Source of the DNA: G963556115 sp963675945
Lineage (GTDB): Bacteria > Planctomycetota > SZUA-567
Assembly (NCBI GenBank): GCA_963675945.1
Contig: OY780932.1
Coordinates: forward strand, 2,170,001 to 2,234,000
Length of the DNA stretch: 64,000 nucleotides
Reading direction: 5' to 3'
Below the pieces are notes generated by a model. That model was given only the letters and a program-made list of their open reading frames with translations, searched no databases and had not been told where the DNA came from. Positions 41,880 to 51,349 of this stretch are shown here, in pieces. Each line of letters opens with the position of its first letter. The first letter of the stretch is position 1. The position numbers were made by a program, and so were the translations under genes.

Positions 41880-42020
41880 TAATAATCCCCCTTTTAGGGG
41901 TAGCAACGAGTCAAAAGCATTAGTAGCTTGAACGAAGTGAAAGCAGAGCGTCTTGAGACGTTGCAGGTAATAAGGGCTTATAGCCCCGAGCGAACCACCC
42001 GTTTGACGGGTGGTTCCAAT
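41430..42020 (+). mobile_element. IS200/IS605-family remnant
   Basis: TnpA remnant followed by the type of 3' end seen in this family: small hairpin CGTCT-TG-AGACG (41949-41960) and GAACCACCC-GTTTGAC-GGGTGGTTC (41992-42016). The left end hairpin is not found, which fits truncation of the 5' end at the GH31 gene. Confidence 0.65.
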
Positions 42021-42694
42021 TTGTGCTGATAAATATACGAGATGTGTGAAACAGTGGATCACGGGGTTTTGCAGGTAGAAAGCATAAATTTAGCCTGAAT
42101 GTTTGGAATTGGCGGAGAAGAGGTAGGTATTTATTCCTAAGTGTAGTCTTAATTTATAAGTAATTGCTTTTGTTACAGTGAAAACAAATTTTGCGGTATG
42201 TTCTGCTTTATGCTTCAGTCATACGCCTATAATGCCGTATAAAAGGTACGGTATGGGCAGACAGGATTTATGTTGGTACATTGATCCTGTGTAGACTATT
42301 GCTGTTTGTAAGTTTTTTGGATGGAGTCATGTGCTATGAACTGTAAGTTAAATGAAAGATAACGTGGATTATTTGGAAGGGTTATAGCGTGGTCTTGTTA
42401 AGTACGCTATTCTTAATTTTGTAACAGAATAATTATCTTGATTATGCTAATCGAAATGTATATATCTTAAGTATAGGATAAGTTTACGCTTATAATTGTT
42501 GAATATTTGGGTTTATTTTTAGTGGGCGTGGCAGCAGGCGTTGAGGTTGGAGTGAAACTGGGAATGAGGCTTGAATAATTGTGGTTTGAGGTGGCAGTTG
42601 GTGAGAATAACGTACGATAAAAGGTTGGCGTGCGGTGTGTCGGCTTTGAGGCGGGATCCTTTTTTGAAAAGAAATTGAGCAGGGAGGTCGGGGT
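42017..42694. other. AT-rich intergenic region upstream of the surface sugar locus
   Basis: About 680 bases. A GCCGTATAAAAGGTACGGTATGGGC segment (about 42232-42256) forms a small stem. TTGATT (about 42438) with TATATA about 15 nt later may be a weak promoter for rfbF. No gene seen; the long minus-strand frame that enters rfbF is a shadow. Confidence 0.35.
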
Positions 42695-43471
42695 ATGCAG
42701 GCGGTGATATTTGCTGGCGGGTACGGCACACGTCTTGGTGAGGAGACGCAGACTATCCCTAAGCCGATGGTGGAGATTGGCGGTAAGCCGATTATCTGGC
42801 ATATCATGAAGATATACTCTCACTATGGGATACATGATTTTGTGATTCTGCTCGGCTACAAAGGCTATGTCATTAAAGAGTATTTTGCTAATTATTTTTT
42901 GCATCAGAGTGATCTGACCATAGATCTGAAGTCTAACTCGATCGAGGTGCATAACAATACCAGTGAGCCGTGGCGGGTGACGCTGTTGGATACCGGCCAA
43001 GAGACCCAGACCGGCGGCAGACTACGGCAGGCCAAGGCATATTTACAGGATGAACCCTTTATGCTGACGTATGGGGATGGGGTTGCGGATATTGATATTG
43101 CGGCGCTGCAGAGGTATCACCGGGAGCAGAATAAGATATTGACCATGACGGTGGTTCGGCCTGAAGGTAGGTATGGCGTGGTTGACTTGGAGCGTGAGAG
43201 TAATGATATCAACCGCTTCCTAGAGAAGCCGACTCAGGGCGAGCAGTGGATAAACGGCGGGTTTATGGTGTGTCAACCGGAGATATTCGAGTATTTACAG
43301 ATCGGTGATGAGATGCCGTTTGAGTGGGCTCCACTGGAGAAATTGGCGAGTTCAAGCCAGGTCAAGGGATTTAGGCATGAAGGTTTTTGGCGCTGTATGG
43401 ATACGGTGCGGGACAAGAATGTGCTCGAGCAACTCTGGCAGGGGGACGCACCTTGGAAGGTTTGGGAGTAA
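42695..43471 (+). CDS. rfbF: Glucose-1-phosphate cytidylyltransferase
   Basis: 258 residues, the family length. AGGYGTRLGEETQTIPKPM is the nucleotidyltransferase signature; LLGYKGYVIKEYF, FMLTYGDGVADID and GGFMVCQPEIF follow as in RfbF. It makes CDP-glucose from CTP and Glc-1-P, the first step to CDP-dideoxyhexoses. The expected next enzyme, CDP-glucose 4,6-dehydratase (rfbG), is not in this locus. The next gene starts 3 nt later. Confidence 0.93.
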   Translation: MQAVIFAGGYGTRLGEETQTIPKPMVEIGGKPIIWHIMKIYSHYGIHDFVILLGYKGYVIKEYFANYFLHQSDLTIDLKSNSIEVHNNTSEPWRVTLLDTGQETQTGGRLRQAKAYLQDEPFMLTYGDGVADIDIAALQRYHREQNKILTMTVVRPEGRYGVVDLERESNDINRFLEKPTQGEQWINGGFMVCQPEIFEYLQIGDEMPFEWAPLEKLASSSQVKGFRHEGFWRCMDTVRDKNVLEQLWQGDAPWKVWE

Positions 43472-43474
43472 GTT

Positions 43475-44584
43475 ATGGCGGTGATACGGGCGAAGACCCT
43501 TGATCTAAAACGGACACGGAGCGTTACTCCGCTACGTGAGCAGAATACGCTACTGAATATCACCGAAGCCCGGGAAGGCAAGACTACGTTAACTTCTCTG
43601 CCGCAGCGGTTGGTATTTGAACTTACCAATGACTGTAATTTGAACTGCGTGATGTGCGGGCGGAATAATGCGGAATTCAACCCAAATTACTTCCGGCTGG
43701 AGTGGTTGGAGGTATTTACTCCGGTGCTTGAGCAGATTGAAGAAGTTACGCTTATGGGCTGGGGAGAGCCGACAGTGCATCCTGAGTTCGTGACTTTTTT
43801 GGAATGGGCGAAACGCTATGGCTTGCGGAAGTATTTCTGCACCAATGGAGTGAGGCTGGGAGAACTTTTTCACGCGCTATTCTCTTGTGAAGTGGATATT
43901 ATCGCGGTAAGTATTGATGCGGCGTCCTCTGAGAAGAACAACGCTATTCGTCGGGGGATGGATTTTATGCAGGTATTAACAAATCTGCGCCGGATTGTAG
44001 CGGAGAAGAAGCGTGCCGGGACGCTCTTTCCGTATATTAATTTTGTCTTTACCGCTATGCGCTCTAATTTAGACGAATTGATTCCGATAATCGAACTGAC
44101 GGCTGAGGTGGGGCTGGAGGAACTCAAGGTAGTCTATCTTACTGCTTTTGGTTCGGCTATGGAAAAGGAGATACTCTTTGAGGAGAAAGAGCGGCTGATA
44201 GAGGTCTTTGCGGCGGCGAGTAAGAGGGCGGAGGAGTTGGGGATAGATCTCAAACTACCGCACTTACCCGGGGAAGACAGTGCCGGAGAGGCTTGGCATA
44301 AGCCTTGCTATACAGCTTGGCGGGATTTATTTGTTGGGTCGGACGGAGATGTCCGCCCGTGCATGTCGACAGCGCAGAAGTTATTTGCTGTAACAGATTT
44401 TACTGACTTTACAGAGATGTGGAATGCCGAGGCGTTTAGGGAGCATCGGCGAGTGGTCAATGACCAGAGTAAGATGTCGCTGAATTGCCGAAATTGTTAT
44501 CAGTCTGCGGTAGCCAACTGGAATCAATTGAGTGCGTTTTTACAGAGTGGTGCGGATTTTTCGCCGTCCTGGAAAGAAGAATAA
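43475..44584 (+). CDS. Radical SAM/SPASM protein of the surface sugar locus (1)
   Basis: 369 residues. Radical SAM motif C54, C58, C61 in NDCNLNCVMCGRN; MGWGEPTVHPEF is the GGEP equivalent. The C-terminus has cysteines spaced for a SPASM auxiliary cluster: C in KPCYTAW, RPCMS and NCRNCYQS. Tightly coupled with rfbF (3-nt gap) and the methyltransferase (8-nt gap). It may modify a nucleotide sugar, a lipid carrier or a small molecule; target unknown. Confidence 0.85.
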   Translation: MAVIRAKTLDLKRTRSVTPLREQNTLLNITEAREGKTTLTSLPQRLVFELTNDCNLNCVMCGRNNAEFNPNYFRLEWLEVFTPVLEQIEEVTLMGWGEPTVHPEFVTFLEWAKRYGLRKYFCTNGVRLGELFHALFSCEVDIIAVSIDAASSEKNNAIRRGMDFMQVLTNLRRIVAEKKRAGTLFPYINFVFTAMRSNLDELIPIIELTAEVGLEELKVVYLTAFGSAMEKEILFEEKERLIEVFAAASKRAEELGIDLKLPHLPGEDSAGEAWHKPCYTAWRDLFVGSDGDVRPCMSTAQKLFAVTDFTDFTEMWNAEAFREHRRVVNDQSKMSLNCRNCYQSAVANWNQLSAFLQSGADFSPSWKEE

Positions 44585-44592
44585 GGTAGTAT

Positions 44593-45567
44593 ATGGAGAA
44601 GTCTGATTATATTGATGAAGCGCAGGCGTTTGATGAGAAGAATAAAGCGCGGCGTGAGGCGAAGTTTATTCCTGATTTTGCTCTAGCGCAGCATTGTGAA
44701 TATTTCTACCAATCGCCTTATCGTGATTCATATTTTATGAAAATCGCTTACTATACTCAGTTTCAGACTATGTTGGAGCTGATCAAACGGCATTTCCCCG
44801 AGTGCCGAACAATTCTGGATTTTGGCTGCGGGCATGGGTTGTACACGTTGGAATTGGCGCGGCAGGGTTATGCGGTTACGGGTATTGATATCTCGGCTGA
44901 ATCGGTGGCATATGCACAGGAGACCCGGGACAGGGCTGAAGCTATCGCTGGAAGCCTTGATTATTATGCGGGATTACTTGATGAGTACTCAGAATTGGGT
45001 GAGTTTGATTTGATCTTTATTCGTGGAGTCCTGCACCATTTCTCGGCTGAGGAACTGAATAGTCTTCTGCCGCTTCTGGTCTCTCGGTTGTCCCCGCGCG
45101 GGGGCGTGATCTGCTCGGAGCCGGTTAAAATCCCCTATACCGAGAGGGAAATGTGCCTGATCGGTCTCCTCCGTGGGTTGCTCTCGGTAACCGGTAATTG
45201 GTATCAGGACGATTTGTATGATAATTTTCGTTCAGAGCCGGCGTTTGCAGATTATATTCAAGAGCTTCTGTGTGAGCATATCAATCATGCCGATAAGACG
45301 GAGATCGCCGGACAGTCACCGCATGATAATTCTTCAAATTTTGAAGACCTCTTACCTGAGTTGAATACCTGGTTCTCCTGCCTGCAGATTGAGGAGTGCC
45401 CCAATAGTTTGGTGGTGCGTAATCTTGGAGGTTTGCGCGGGGAGGGTGAGGTGCCGCAGCAGCTGGCGGATGTTATCAGCATGGTGGATAAGTACTGCTT
45501 ACAAAATAACCTAATCAAGGATTGTGCGAAGATATATGTCGGAGAAAGAAGCGGTAAATATGAGTAA
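44593..45567 (+). CDS. Class I SAM-dependent methyltransferase
   Basis: 324 residues. Methyltransf_11/23-type core: TILDFGCGHGLYTLELARQG (SAM-binding motif I) near residue 77, GIDISAESVAYA (motif II acidic loop), FDLIFIRGVLHHFSAEEL and LSPRGGVICSEP. N- and C-terminal extensions are helical. Its end overlaps the second radical SAM gene. Likely methylates a sugar of the surface glycan or an intermediate produced by its neighbours. Confidence 0.88.
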   Translation: MEKSDYIDEAQAFDEKNKARREAKFIPDFALAQHCEYFYQSPYRDSYFMKIAYYTQFQTMLELIKRHFPECRTILDFGCGHGLYTLELARQGYAVTGIDISAESVAYAQETRDRAEAIAGSLDYYAGLLDEYSELGEFDLIFIRGVLHHFSAEELNSLLPLLVSRLSPRGGVICSEPVKIPYTEREMCLIGLLRGLLSVTGNWYQDDLYDNFRSEPAFADYIQELLCEHINHADKTEIAGQSPHDNSSNFEDLLPELNTWFSCLQIEECPNSLVVRNLGGLRGEGEVPQQLADVISMVDKYCLQNNLIKDCAKIYVGERSGKYE

Positions 45568-46462
45568 TTGGAAGATGTTCAGGCATTTTCTCTTTCTGGA
45601 GATAGCCGGGGTCTGTAATGCCAAGTGCTATTTCTGCTGTACTGGGAATAAAACCCATACCAGCACCGGGTTTATGGACGCAGGCTTGTTCAGAGAGATC
45701 TTAGCGAAGATCTACCGGGAGTTCGGGGGGATTCAACTAAACCTGTATAACTGGGGCGAGCCGCTACTGCATCCGGAGTTTGAACTGCTTATCAGTGAGA
45801 TCTGCCGTTATCCAGGGATGACCTACGGGATCAGTACCAATGCTGGGGTTACGCAGGGTTTCACGGCCGAGATGGCCAGCCGTCTGGCGTATCTACGCTT
45901 CTCCATGCCGGGCTTTTCGCAGGAGAGCTACGACCGGATTCATCGGTTGGATTTTGAATTGGTCAAGAAGAATATCACCGGTCTGGTGACTCAGATACAG
46001 GGGTTTGAACCGCAGAGTGATATCTATATCGATATGCATCATTATACCTTCAATGAGAACGAACTATCACGCGGTAAGGAATTTGCCGAGAGTCTGAATA
46101 TCGGCTTTCGTACTCCGTATGCCTATATCAATGACTGGGAACAGAAGCTGGGGTATATTCAGGGAAAGGTTTCTTCAGAGTACCAGCGTCGGGTCGATGA
46201 ATGGCTCTGTCTTGGGGCAATTCGGCTTGAGCGTTTGAATGCACCCAAGGAGATTGTTGATTATAGTTACTGTTGGATAGCCCAACGGCTGGTAATCAAC
46301 TCCCTTGGGCAGGTTATGACCTGCTGCTCAGCGCCATATAATGATCCAAGATTTGTAATCGGGGATTTTCTTAAACTGAATATTAGTGAGATTGAAGCCG
46401 GTCTGGCTCGGGGTAAGCCGGTCTGTCAAGAGTGTTGCCGTTGGGAGGTCAACGCCCTGTAG
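45536..46462 (+). CDS. Radical SAM/SPASM protein of the surface sugar locus (2)
   Basis: 308 residues from ATG 45536; ATG 45560 is equally possible, and neither has a strong ribosome site because the gene begins inside the methyltransferase gene. Cluster motif C27, C31, C34 (AGVCNAKCYFCC). YNWGEPLLHPEF is the GGEP equivalent. C-terminal cysteines (YCWIAQR, TCCSAP, CQECCRW) suit a SPASM-type cluster. It differs clearly from the radical SAM protein at 43475, so the locus has two such enzymes. Confidence 0.82.
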   Translation: MSEKEAVNMSNWKMFRHFLFLEIAGVCNAKCYFCCTGNKTHTSTGFMDAGLFREILAKIYREFGGIQLNLYNWGEPLLHPEFELLISEICRYPGMTYGISTNAGVTQGFTAEMASRLAYLRFSMPGFSQESYDRIHRLDFELVKKNITGLVTQIQGFEPQSDIYIDMHHYTFNENELSRGKEFAESLNIGFRTPYAYINDWEQKLGYIQGKVSSEYQRRVDEWLCLGAIRLERLNAPKEIVDYSYCWIAQRLVINSLGQVMTCCSAPYNDPRFVIGDFLKLNISEIEAGLARGKPVCQECCRWEVNAL

Positions 46463-46569
46463 TCTTGGTGGCCTGTCTGGTGCGAGAACTGGCGAGACTG
46501 ATTAAGTGCGCTGATTGGCTGTGGTGTATTTCGTATGGAGTCAATGAATCTTAAAGGGAGGTTGCTGTA

Positions 46570-47130
46570 ATGCCATTAGAGTTGAGGTCATTAACCTTGT
46601 CCGGAACTTATGAGGTTTTTACCCGGGCATTTGAAGATCATCGAGGGTGTTTTGCGCGTTGGTTCTGTGCTGAGGAGTTGCACGAGGTGATGGGCGAGCG
46701 GACAATAGTCAATGTGAATTTCTCGGCAACTGTTAAGCAAGGTGCGGTCAGAGGGCTGCATTTTCAACAGCCGCCTAAAGCAGAGATGAAGCTGGTGCGC
46801 TGCATTAAGGGTGCGGTGTATGATGTAATGGTGGATATTCGTCGTGATTCACCGACCTTTCTACAGAGCCAGGGGGTGGAATTGTCGGCCGCGAAGATGA
46901 ATATGCTGGTCATTCCAGAGGGTTATGCACATGGTTTTCAGGCACTGACTGACAATGTGGAGTTTGTCTACCTGACTACGGAATTTTATAGCCCAGAATA
47001 TGAAGGTGGACTGAATATTCTGGATCCTGTTTTCAATATCGAGCTGCCTCTGCCAATTTCAGATATTTCGGCTAAAGACGACGCATGGGAGATGTGCAGC
47101 GATAGTGGCTTTACCGGGGTTTCTTTTTAA
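46570..47130 (+). CDS. rfbC: dTDP-4-dehydrorhamnose 3,5-epimerase-like protein
   Basis: 186 residues, AAAGGGAGG upstream of the ATG. RmlC cupin landmarks: DHRGCFARWF, VNVNFSATVKQGAVRGLHFQ (catalytic His region), KLVRCIKGAVYDVMVDIR and LVIPEGYAHGFQALTDNVEFVYLTT. The family isomerises 4-keto-6-deoxy sugars at C3 and/or C5. Substrate may be CDP- or dTDP-linked given rfbF nearby. The family is firm; the exact substrate is not. Confidence 0.85.
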   Translation: MPLELRSLTLSGTYEVFTRAFEDHRGCFARWFCAEELHEVMGERTIVNVNFSATVKQGAVRGLHFQQPPKAEMKLVRCIKGAVYDVMVDIRRDSPTFLQSQGVELSAAKMNMLVIPEGYAHGFQALTDNVEFVYLTTEFYSPEYEGGLNILDPVFNIELPLPISDISAKDDAWEMCSDSGFTGVSF

Positions 47131-47190
47131 ATTACGCTTGATATCCTGCGTATGAACTGTAACAAGTGACCCGTGGGTATAGGAGAGGAT

Positions 47191-48309
47191 ATGAATATGA
47201 AGAAGATACTTGCGGCTAAACCTTCGATAACCGAGTTGGAGATAGGGTATGTCAATGACGCTGTGGCCAATGGCTGGGGCGAGCAGTGTTATGATTATTT
47301 GATTCGTTTTAAGGGACGATTGCAGGAGTATTTTGCGGTTCCCGACGTCTGGCTGACCTCGAGTTGCCACGGGGCGTTGCATATTGTATTGCAGGCTCTC
47401 GGTGTAAAGACTGGGGATGAGGTGATTGTGCCTGATCTAACCTGGATGGGGAGTGTGGTGCCGGTATCCTGGTTGGGTGCGACGCCGGTATTTGTTGACT
47501 CTCTGCCTGAAAGCTGGTGTATCGACCCGGATAAGATCCGAGCGAGTATTACCGAGCGCACCAAGGCGATAATCGTGGTTCATCTTTACGGTAATCTCTG
47601 TGCCATGGATGAAATTATGGAGATTGGCCGGGAGTATGCGATTCCGGTTATTGAAGACGCGGCAGAGGCTGTCGGGTCGGAGTACAAGGGGCGTAAGGCA
47701 GGATCCATCGGTGATTTTGGCGTCTTTTCCATGCATGGAACCAAGACCCTGACCGCAGGTGAGGGCGGGGCGTTACTCTCCAACCGTGAAGATTATCGCG
47801 AACGAATTTCAATCATTGAGAGCCAAGGGAGGAGACCAAAGAAGCATATTCATTACTGGGTTGATGAGATTGGTTTGAAGTATAAGATGTCGAATCTGCA
47901 AGCAGCTCTCGGTCTGGCACAGTTTGAACGGGCTGAGGAGTTGATTGCCAGTAAGCGCCGGATCTTCGATTGCTATCGGGAACTTCTGGCGTCGCTGGCG
48001 GACATTATGCTCAATCCAGAGCCAGAAGGGTGCTTTAATTCATATTGGCAGCCAACTATAATATTCGGTAAAAGTTGGCAGATGACCTACGAGAAGCGTA
48101 ATGCGCTGATTGACGCGGTGAATGCTCAAGGGGTGGCGATTCGGCCGTTATTTTACCCGGTAAGTAATTTTCCGATGTATACTCCGTGTTTGGGCAATAC
48201 GGTTGCACGGGATCTGGCGCCGCGGGGAATCAACTTGCCCAGTTATTATGAATTGACGGGGGAGGATTGCCAGCGAGTTGTGCAGGAGATCACGAGCAGT
48301 CTGCAGTAA
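47191..48309 (+). CDS. DegT/DnrJ/EryC1/StrS aminotransferase
   Basis: 372 residues from ATG 47191 (AGGAG upstream; GTG 47173 overlaps the ribosome site). PLP-dependent sugar aminotransferase: TSSCHGALHIVLQALGV, VIVPDLTWMGSVVPV, PVIEDAAEAVGSEYKG with the PLP Asp, and the Schiff-base Lys in SMHGTKTLTAGEGG. YKMSNLQAALGLAQ and PLFYPVSNFPMY complete the family pattern. It aminates a keto sugar, so the product glycan probably has an amino sugar, acylated by the next gene product. Confidence 0.92.
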   Translation: MNMKKILAAKPSITELEIGYVNDAVANGWGEQCYDYLIRFKGRLQEYFAVPDVWLTSSCHGALHIVLQALGVKTGDEVIVPDLTWMGSVVPVSWLGATPVFVDSLPESWCIDPDKIRASITERTKAIIVVHLYGNLCAMDEIMEIGREYAIPVIEDAAEAVGSEYKGRKAGSIGDFGVFSMHGTKTLTAGEGGALLSNREDYRERISIIESQGRRPKKHIHYWVDEIGLKYKMSNLQAALGLAQFERAEELIASKRRIFDCYRELLASLADIMLNPEPEGCFNSYWQPTIIFGKSWQMTYEKRNALIDAVNAQGVAIRPLFYPVSNFPMYTPCLGNTVARDLAPRGINLPSYYELTGEDCQRVVQEITSSLQ

Positions 48310-48386
48310 GTCGCAGGTTTGCCGGGTGGCTGGAGGGGGGAGGTATGCTTGCCGGTTATTCCAGAATATGGTGGGAGTGAGAACAA

Positions 48387-49040
48387 ATGTCAACAGTGAA
48401 GGAGATTGTCTTCTGGGGGACGAGGGGGCAGGCTATCGTCTTGGAGGAGTTTCTGGTTCCGCTTAATTTCAGACTGACTGCCGTATTTGATAATGACCGG
48501 GAGTCGGTTTCACCGTTTAAAGACGTAAAAATTTATTACGGAAAGAACGGATTGGCCGCTTGGGCTAGCCGGCAGGCAGATATTCGGGAGGTTTACTTTG
48601 CTCCGGCAATTGGGGATAATAAAACTAGATTGGAGATAGGTGAGGAACTCCTTGCTTTCGGTTTGAAGTCGGCAACGTTGATTCATCCCCGGGCGTATGT
48701 GGCGGCGAACGCGGTACTCGGAAGAGGAACGCAGATTCTGGCTCACGCTACTGTCTGTGCGCGGGCGATACTGGGTGATTTTGTTACGGTCAATACCAAG
48801 GCGAGTGTTGATCATGAGTGTGTCCTTGAATCCGGGGTGCAGATCGCTCCGGGGGCGACATTGGCTGGCTGTATACAGGTAAAGAAGAACGCCTTCATCG
48901 GCACCGGAGCTACTGTACTACCCCGGGTGACAATTGGAGAGAATGCCATAATCGGGGCAGGGGCGACGGTGATCAGTGATATCCCGGATAATGCGGTCGC
49001 GGTCGGCACTCCGGCCAAAGTAATCAGGGTGAATGCATAG
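48387..49040 (+). CDS. Sugar O/N-acyltransferase, NeuD/PglD type
   Basis: 217 residues. An N-terminal nucleotide-binding-like domain (IVFWGTRGQAIVLEEFL) is followed by a left-handed beta-helix of hexapeptide repeats (residues about 105-205: VLGRGTQILAHATVCARAILG, GVQIAPGATLAGCIQVKKN, AFIGTGATVLPRVTIGENA) and ends VAVGTPAKVIR. The His in ASVDHECVLES is in the catalytic position of PglD. It probably acylates the amino group introduced by the adjacent aminotransferase. Confidence 0.88.
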   Translation: MSTVKEIVFWGTRGQAIVLEEFLVPLNFRLTAVFDNDRESVSPFKDVKIYYGKNGLAAWASRQADIREVYFAPAIGDNKTRLEIGEELLAFGLKSATLIHPRAYVAANAVLGRGTQILAHATVCARAILGDFVTVNTKASVDHECVLESGVQIAPGATLAGCIQVKKNAFIGTGATVLPRVTIGENAIIGAGATVISDIPDNAVAVGTPAKVIRVNA

Positions 49041-49184
49041 GGTTTTTGTTACTCCGGCTTTCAAGTGTTTGTCCGGTACAATTGGCTTTAGAGTGTCTCT
49101 TTATACTTGAGGCCGTACTCTCCTGAGTAGAAGAACTGCTAATTACATCATAATTTTTGTGGATTCAGAAGGAAGAATATAAAG

Positions 49185-50387
49185 ATGGCTGAAGCTTATG
49201 TGGACTGTTGTAAACAACTGAATCTTGCTTTGATGCCGGCGCCGCGTGAGGTGGTCTCAATCAGGGATATTATTGCTGATCAGTCGCGTGGGTATGCGGT
49301 AAGGGTTCACCGAGAATATCCGGCTGAGCCATTGGATTACGCCGATTACTACGGAAAACACATTCGCTTCGACCTTCTGCCGGATTCTGCGGTTTCGGTT
49401 GAGTTTAAGAATACTACCTCAACTCCGACCTATGTTGTATCAATTGAGAATTTAAGGGTGATGGGCTTGGGTGGAACTATGATTACCCCGGATAATAAGA
49501 TTATTGAAGAATCACTCTGGTCGAATAAGAAACCGTGTGCCAATCATCCGATGATCGATGGGGAGTCACTCCTGAAGGCGAATGAACTGATACCAGTACC
49601 GCAGTTTGTCAACTCCCGCGTTGGGGTGACAACGCAGATTTTTTCCGTGTTCGGTCATGTCTTGGGGCAGAATATTTTGACGGCAGTGGGTTATGAAGGT
49701 TTGGATATAGACGCGATATATACCTCGCATTACTCAAAGTTAGCTTATTTGCAGGACGCTTATAACTATCTTGGTATTGATCGGAGTCGGGTTTTTGAGG
49801 CGCAACCGTATCATCAGTTGGCCTTCAAGGAAGCGCATGTAACCCTCCCTAATTCTCCGTATACTATTAATAAGCGCGAGTATGGTCGGACACTGGTAAA
49901 GTGCATGGGACTCGGTGGCATTGAACCTGAGCGCAAGGTCTTCAGTCTGCGCTCGCCCACTTCTGGCACCTGTATGTCCAATAGATTTATTGCGAATGTC
50001 GATGAAGTTGCGGCGTATCTGACGCGGCGCGGCTTTGAACGAATTTATTGGGAGAGGCTGAGCTTTGCCGAAAAGATACGGACTGCGGCGGAGGTAAAAT
50101 TTGCCGTGGATGAATGGGGCTCGCAGTCACTACATTATATGTATTTTTCTGACCGTTGTAAAATAATCAAATGTAGTAGCACGGAAATTCTGCATCAGAA
50201 CGGTCGCACAGTATTTACTTATGATCCGACGACGATTACGCAGGAGATGCTACAGAATACGCTGACGACCTATATCGAGTGTCAGAATATTTCTGTGGAT
50301 AATAAGTATGCTGATGTCTGTCTGGTGGATATTAAACGTCTGGAGCAGGCGATAGATGAATTGGAAGCAACAGACTTTGAAGGGTGA
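49185..50387 (+). CDS. Glycosyltransferase 61-like protein
   Basis: 400 residues. C-terminal part reads RFIANVDEVAAYLTRRGFERIYWERLSFAEKIRTAAEVKFAVDEWGSQSLHYMYFSD (quoted region 49984-50154), close to the GT61/DUF563 pattern R.I.N..EV...L...GFE....E.LSF.EQ...F..A..I....G..L.N.LF. The middle region has a less conserved substrate domain. Soluble, last gene of the surface sugar locus; it probably transfers a sugar to the glycan or lipid carrier. I base the call on the C-terminus alone. Confidence 0.7.
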   Translation: MAEAYVDCCKQLNLALMPAPREVVSIRDIIADQSRGYAVRVHREYPAEPLDYADYYGKHIRFDLLPDSAVSVEFKNTTSTPTYVVSIENLRVMGLGGTMITPDNKIIEESLWSNKKPCANHPMIDGESLLKANELIPVPQFVNSRVGVTTQIFSVFGHVLGQNILTAVGYEGLDIDAIYTSHYSKLAYLQDAYNYLGIDRSRVFEAQPYHQLAFKEAHVTLPNSPYTINKREYGRTLVKCMGLGGIEPERKVFSLRSPTSGTCMSNRFIANVDEVAAYLTRRGFERIYWERLSFAEKIRTAAEVKFAVDEWGSQSLHYMYFSDRCKIIKCSSTEILHQNGRTVFTYDPTTITQEMLQNTLTTYIECQNISVDNKYADVCLVDIKRLEQAIDELEATDFEG

Positions 50388-50491
50388 TTGTGTATTGTGT
50401 ATTTGTTTTATCGTGTTTAGCTAGATAAGCCTTTAAACTGTTGTTTCCATACCTCTTTTCCTGTTTGTTTTCGCGTATCTTTGAACTGTAT

Positions 50492-50690
50492 CTAAAGTAA
50501 ATTATAATAGCTATTATCAACCCATTCTACTTTAAACTCTCTTTGAGCAAAACCTGTTTCGCGCAGTGTCTCGAAGATGCCCGCAAAATCCACGTCACCT
50601 TCGCTCATGGTCAGGTGTTGATGAACTGTTGCATCCACCCCTGGAGGATTGAGAATATAGCGGCAGTACAGGGTCTGTAACTACGTCGGT
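50492..50690 (-). pseudogene. 3' fragment of a sugar-phosphate isomerase/epimerase-like gene
   Basis: On the minus strand a frame encodes LYCRYILNPPGVDATVHQHL, TMSEGDVDFAGIFETLRETG and FAQREFKVEWVDNS before a TAG at 50494-50492. The GDVDFAGIFETLRETGF block with a preceding His is the C-terminal signature of xylose-isomerase-like TIM barrels (IolE/sugar isomerase group). The rest of the gene is gone; the fragment meets a truncated IS3 orfB at about 50690. Confidence 0.65.
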
Positions 50691-51081
50691 AACCGCACCA
50701 GACAAGATCAGACCTGTAGATATCAAGATTATTCAGCAGATACGGATAAACCTTATGACCCTCTGTTTTACAGTTTATACGCTTTTGGGGATATATTGCT
50801 TCTATTCCCATCTCTCTCATCAGACGTCTGACTTTATATCTGCCTGTATTACTACCATGAGTTTTGAGGTTATCAGAAATACGCCTTGAACCATAAAAAG
50901 GCTGTTTCAAATAGATCTCGTCAATTTTACGCTTCAGAGAATTATCCTCTTCATAATCTTTTACAGATTCATAATAATAAGTAGATCTGGACACACCGAG
51001 TAATTCACATTGTCTGCTGATTGAAATATTTACAGCCAAATTATTAATCAGTGCCTTGCGTTCAGAGAATCCCAAGCTCAT
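50690..51081 (-). pseudogene. IS3 orfB, truncated
   Basis: Encodes FSERKALINNLAVNISISRQ, ELLGVSRSTYYYES, the HTH_21 block FYGSRRISDNLKTHG and RRLMREMGIEAIYPQKRIN up to DLVWC, then foreign sequence. The first catalytic Asp (normally in LVWCTDITY) and the rest of the rve integrase core are missing. Confidence 0.82.
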
Positions 51082-51349
51082 CAGATTTTTTTTTGAGCCA
51101 GTCTACCTCAACCTTGAGACGACCGATTTCTTCGAATAACTTTGCTTCGTTATGCTCCTGTTGCTTCTCCTGTTTCGTTTTCTTACCAGAGAAAATATCA
51201 GGCAGATTATTCAGAAGCTCTTTCTTCCATTGACGAATTTGATTCGGATGAACGTCATACTTGGATGCCAGCTCAAATAATGGCTTATCCCCTTTTGTTG
51301 CTTCAAGAGCAACTTTCGCTTTAAATTCTGCTGTATACGATTTTCTCAT
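51062..51349 (-). CDS. IS3 orfA (transposase N-terminal subunit)
   Basis: 95 residues: HTH_Tnp_1 domain (YTAEFKAKVALEATKG, YDVHPNQIRQWKKELL) and a C-terminal leucine-zipper-like helix (KLFEEIGRLKVEVDWLKKK). A run of nine A on the coding strand (plus-strand T9 at 51086-51094) before the end is the kind of slippery site used for -1 frameshifting into orfB. The frame is intact, but the element cannot move since orfB is truncated. Confidence 0.85.
   Translation of the reverse strand: MRKSYTAEFKAKVALEATKGDKPLFELASKYDVHPNQIRQWKKELLNNLPDIFSGKKTKQEKQQEHNEAKLFEEIGRLKVEVDWLKKKSDELGIL

Noticed and set aside
42467..43000. 177-codon minus-strand frame at the rfbF start
   Set aside because: Overlaps rfbF and reads as a shadow frame (Pro/Thr/His-rich).
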